Source of the DNA: Cerrena zonata | Taxonomy: Eukaryota > Basidiomycota > Agaricomycetes > Polyporales > Cerrenaceae | Reading direction: 5' to 3' | NCBI GenBank assembly: GCA_038087015.1 | Contig: JASBNA010000007.1 | Location: forward strand, 1,364,001-1,428,000 | DNA length: 64,000 nt | Shown: in pieces, positions 61,801-64,000 of the stretch | How positions within the stretch are numbered: the first letter of the stretch is position 1 | Layout: every line of letters begins with the position of its first letter | Notes under the pieces: model-generated | What the model saw: the letters and a program-made list of their open reading frames with translations, nothing else | What the model was told of the DNA's origin: nothing | Database searches by the model: none | Made by a program: the position numbers and the translations under genes

Positions 61801-62577
61801 AGAACACTTTGCAATGCTATCAACACCGGAACGCCCGTAGATCGCCTGGTGCGAATGGTGCAGGACCTCGAGAGACGTCAGCACCAGCGCGCCCTCGATC
61901 GGGAACGAGTGTTTTCCCGTATCACTATCGAAGCAGAGGAGGACGATGATGACATGCCCTCCTTAATCGACGAGGCAACGTTCATGGCTGAAAGAATGGA
62001 TCGAGTCCACAGAGCGATGGGAGAGAGTGGCGAACAACGCCTGTTCGCCATATTGGCCAACCGAGACCGCGAGTATCGCTCGGCGATGGCACCCAAAGAG
62101 GTGCGGCCACAGCGTGATTTTAAATGCATCACGGTGTATGTCGTGGTAAACGGGTTGAAAGGCCTGGCTCTCCTAGACTCCGGAAGCTCTATTGACTGCG
62201 TAAGCCCGGAATTCGCGAAGGTAGCAAAGCTACCTACACGACCACTGGACCGGCCAGTTGGGCTACAACTGGGATGCGTTGGGAGTCGCTCTTCCATCAA
62301 TTTTGGCTCAAGGACAGAGGTGCTTATGGGCACCAATCGTCAATCAGTATACCTGGATGTGGTCAACATCGACCATTACAATCTGATACTGGGTGTCCCA
62401 TTCTTGCAACAATTCGCAATCAAGCTAGACTTCCGCCAGGAGACCATCACGACCGGTACTGAAGTGATCAAGTCACTTCAAGTAGGGGAGGAGGTCCGTA
62501 CCGCGAAGCCATTAAAGAGAGTCTACACTGGTACTTCGGCAAAGTACCAATGGGCAGAGAAAGACCAGTACGAATAG
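58822..62577 (+). CDS. gag: Gag-protease polyprotein of the retrotransposon
   Basis: 1251 residues in one exon. The first ~400 residues are polar and disordered, with Gly-rich stretches. A retrotransposon-gag capsid-like region lies at about 450-585 (FDVWLSNVCRWLRISRI, GEALLWYHSVI, KRRFWFALPKEM). A zinc knuckle CFNCGSMDHWANDPKC lies at about 715-730, with spacing CX2CX4HX6C instead of the usual CX2CX4HX4C. An acidic stretch with DEYP repeats (about 790-800) and a long insert with coiled-coil-like sequence follow. A retropepsin-like domain lies at about 1095-1215: ITVYVVVNGLKGLALLDSGSSIDCVS with the D-S-G active site, and YNLILGVPFLQQF in the flap/DxLLG-like position. It ends at a UAG in the same frame as the downstream polymerase. 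At 1251 residues it is unusually long for a fungal gag-protease unit. Confidence 0.9.
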   Translation: MPTLTQKKQRKATQGGTIPPQGGPATRSSTKKKDPVVVPVEPPGAEPRKLPNVDDDEDLYADPPETVGPHTDPELGDSGGSTTMPPGIKQESTSMSDKESEATHIRSDGMEPTPDPKLSPETARNAIRPDRLPLATRLGRIANRNTTNRVYAYIFNRLMTMQQDLDATNEFQNSAMQDVLDAMEQAEGPLGVDGNSAVCEDPSNNGPPALSEEVMAGILDPYATIMQGRAEYIPPPLTPGLGLNQGPLDGGMATHPSRPSHGPDRETRLRNANLPPIANGGSPQTAITARSEGQDKATPPHGRRDTPPPSRGHGGGGQGGGGDGPPGDGGDDYGTQDEDNNSEEGREWPPHLGENRGGNGAESRARAIKSPTPTGGTNPPHSYYYRQNTVQPSNVAGRHETPSIVGARDSTEIETIRCTIREKVGDPLPDQLPILKNLKISQPAGYSGQDDTDTFDVWLSNVCRWLRISRIVGPVLDIERVHLLGTVLEGEALLWYHSVIDGPHRIKRHWDFESAVVALYYRFIHQSTSLNATEKFEGVQYTRNGGARQLATDLGKYAGRMVQSPDDYTIKRRFWFALPKEMTRILGAIKGLSAERTPFDYLIEAAAEIEDAMRAERIGDRLRASQQGSSTGTSAAGNLTTSQGTAIHKAANFSKNRPVFQKPRVRFNDRPTDRGGDIRKPEATGKPSGATRPPLPRSTTSGTGDYKGKTPRRGCFNCGSMDHWANDPKCPEKDKKPRPAIRRIAEDQQGTVVEDGGTEVLDGQHTAQLLQIGYDKPESEEGDLEGSQFDPDEYPDEYPDEEYFSYSESEGNENGEWMGGMYTTTGSDTEWLGGMRLTYHREEERGDPIAGSSHSQPSTGTQDTSATVQSGDDHTEIEDSLEEVVFNLALPPQGYLDDIVLPQRVVQDYRGGWADRLARTLDDTDAQLFGSRQMSRMAVQEAELHCLRASNCALIDRLVQSQRELANDAQDNVQLIRANEIWIRQCSEMNTELRTLCNAINTGTPVDRLVRMVQDLERRQHQRALDRERVFSRITIEAEEDDDDMPSLIDEATFMAERMDRVHRAMGESGEQRLFAILANRDREYRSAMAPKEVRPQRDFKCITVYVVVNGLKGLALLDSGSSIDCVSPEFAKVAKLPTRPLDRPVGLQLGCVGSRSSINFGSRTEVLMGTNRQSVYLDVVNIDHYNLILGVPFLQQFAIKLDFRQETITTGTEVIKSLQVGEEVRTAKPLKRVYTGTSAKYQWAEKDQYE

Positions 62578-62583
62578 CAGCCA
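62575..62583 (+). promoter_or_regulatory. Probable stop-codon readthrough site, UAG-CAG-CCA
   Basis: The gag stop TAG is followed by CAGCCA. This matches UAG-CAR-YYA, the leaky context known from tobamoviruses. The downstream frame is the same as that of gag and is open for at least 1423 nt. Confidence 0.6.
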
Positions 62584-64000
62584 AACGGAAGTCAAGATAC
62601 CACCGCAGTAAAGTCGATGTCGACGGTGGTAGAACCGAGCCATTCAAAGGCTGCAACAGTAACGGAAATAGAAGACGAACACTTCACCAACCTGCCAAAC
62701 CAACAGGAATGGCAGCATGGTGAAGCAATTGTAGTCGAAAACGGATACGAAGAAGAGAAAAACAGAAAAAACCAGCGAACAATACCGGTGAGACGGGATA
62801 GACCATCACACCGAGGTAACCACGTACACAAAAATGGTAAAGAGCAATCGATACCAAGGAGACACTCTAGGATATTGCCCAAACGAGATAGGTTCGAGAA
62901 CCTAGGACCGTCAGGGGTGAACGAGCGAGTGGAACAGACAGCCAAGGCAGCAGCTGAGCAACTAACTCAAATGTCCACCCTACATGAGAATGACGTTCCC
63001 CGACTAAGACAGCAATGGATCGAAGGGTGCCAGGACATTATGAACGGAGCGCCATCCAAGTTACCGCCACTAAGGGAAATAAACCACCGGATTCCACTCA
63101 TCGACCCGGAGAAGGTGTATAATTATCACCTTCCGAGGTGTCCAGAAGCAGTGAAAGTAGCACTGTCAGCTAAAATTGAACGATATGAGAAGGCCGGGTG
63201 GTGGAAGAGAGCGGTGGTAACACAAGCTGCACCGATGCTATGTGTACCGAAAAAGAACGGAAAACTGCGGACAGTAGTCGATTGTAGGAAACGGAACGAC
63301 AACACGTTACGAGACGTGACGCCGTTTCCAGACCAAGACGAAATCCGAGCAGATGTAGCCAGGGCGAAATGGAGATCGAAGATTGACCTGTCGGACGCAT
63401 ATGAACAGATCAGAGTGCATCCAGACGATGTGGCAAAAACCGCGTTTGCCACCGTCTACGGTACATTCCAGAGCTACGTCATGCAGCAGGGTGATTGTAA
63501 TGCACCCTCCACGTTCCAAAGACTCATGACATTTGTATTCCGGGATTTCATAGGTAGATTCGTACACGTCTACCTCGATGATATCTTCGTATTTTCGAGT
63601 TCGATTGCAGAGCACGAGGAACACCTCAGACTAGTGTTCGATCGTCTGAGACAGGTAGAACTATACCTGAAATCAGAAAAATGCGACCTATATTCTACGA
63701 GGATGGAATGCCTGGGTCACATTATCGACGACGACGGTATACACGCCGACGAAGATAAGATGACCCGAATAAGGGAGTGGAGGACTCCCCGAAACTACAA
63801 CGACATCGAGAGATTCCTAGGGCTAGTTAACTACGTCGCTCACTTCATGCCTGACTTGTCAGCATATACAGGCCCGCTGCATACCATACAGCGTAACGGT
63901 CACACTTTCGAGTGGAGACCGATTCATCAAGCATGCTTTGACAACATCAAAGCACTTGCGGCTAAAGCCCCTATCTTAAAACCGATCGACCCGTCCAAAG
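62578..64000 (+). CDS. pol: Pol (reverse transcriptase) continuing gag in the same frame, truncated by window edge
   Basis: From the codon after the gag UAG, the same frame stays open to the window end (474 codons). The first ~190 codons are charged linker. The RT domain follows: PMLCVPKKNGKLRTVVDCRKRND (finger/palm), KIDLSDAYEQIRVH (catalytic motif A with Asp), GTFQSYVMQQGDCNAPSTFQRLM, FVHVYLDDIFVFSSSIAEHEEHL with the YLDD catalytic box, and CEYLG-like MECLGHIID, then GLVNYVAHFMPDLSAYTGPL connecting to RNase H. The YxDD box and motif order place it in the Ty3/Gypsy group. The part after 64000 (RNase H, integrase) is missing. No own start codon is needed if readthrough occurs; the first in-frame ATG is about 16 codons after the stop. 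Confidence 0.92.

Larger units (their letters stand above)
58586..64000 (+). mobile_element. Ty3/Gypsy LTR retrotransposon, continues past the right edge
   Basis: LTR, gag with zinc knuckle, aspartic protease and reverse transcriptase follow in the standard order. RNase H, integrase and the 3' LTR must lie beyond 64000. No frameshift or stop other than the single gag-end UAG was found over 5.2 kb, so the copy looks recent and possibly active. Confidence 0.92.

Noticed and set aside
58903..62336. Long minus-strand frames antisense to gag (149, 184, 159 and 152 residues)
   Set aside because: They follow the codon pattern of the plus-strand gag and have no recognisable domain; taken as shadows.

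Overview
This is nuclear DNA of a filamentous basidiomycete, almost certainly an Agaricomycete (mushroom-forming fungus). Most genes are split by many 45-70 nt GT-AG introns. Families typical of that class are present: FunK1 fungal-type kinases, a Tnp2/Plavaka-type transposase, a DUF6533-type membrane protein and Ty3/Gypsy elements. No rRNA, CRISPR or prokaryote-like operon was seen. Exon joins given here were worked out by hand from splice sites and reading phase, not from transcripts.

Layout. 1-1782: C-terminal part of a Tnp2/Plavaka-like transposase running in from the left edge. 1931-4465: an 8-exon gene of unknown function with an AT-hook. 4698-5807: a two-TM protein. 7406-9039: alpha-arrestin-like gene 1. 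10221-12367: secreted glucoamylase (GH15 + CBM20). 12785-17371 (minus): a truncated FunK1 gene next to a full one. 19059-19140: tRNA-Gly(GCC). 19426-21101 (minus): RFT1, with one apparent missing base. 21358-25796 (minus): arrestin-like genes 2 and 3. 27386-28930: queuosine salvage protein (QNG1/DUF2419). 29056-30785 (minus): a family X polymerase-like gene with a degenerate active site. 31533-32700 (minus): a multi-TM protein. 33551-40609: three tandem serine carboxypeptidases (S10). 41132-42475: a leucine-rich/F-box-like protein with a frameshift. 42862-44815 (minus): Snf5/Sfh1 chromatin-remodelling subunit. 45207-45288: second tRNA-Gly(GCC). 45772-50189: second full FunK1 plus a truncated one. 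50596-51429 (minus): APH-type kinase-like protein. 51982-53658: PA-TM-RING ubiquitin ligase. 54215-56343 (minus): two small unknown genes. 57597-58585: a perfect 422-bp inverted repeat. 58586-64000: a Ty3/Gypsy LTR retrotransposon running off the right edge.

Large-scale structure. The two FunK1 loci are inverted copies about 30 kb apart. Each is followed downstream by a truncated copy on its own strand, and each has a tRNA-Gly(GCC) upstream in the same orientation. Their first exons are nearly identical, while their promoters and C-terminal halves have diverged, which suggests gene conversion.

The right end holds the most unusual structure. A perfect 422-bp inverted repeat appears to be cut on its right side by the retrotransposon. 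The gag-protease and reverse transcriptase frames of that retrotransposon are in the same phase, separated by a single UAG in a UAG-CAR-YYA context, the classic leaky-stop signal of plant RNA viruses.

Functional themes: secreted digestion (glucoamylase, three S10 peptidases), trafficking and ubiquitin (three arrestin-like proteins, a PA-TM-RING ligase), core housekeeping (RFT1, Snf5/Sfh1, QNG1), and expanded fungal kinases embedded among mobile DNA.
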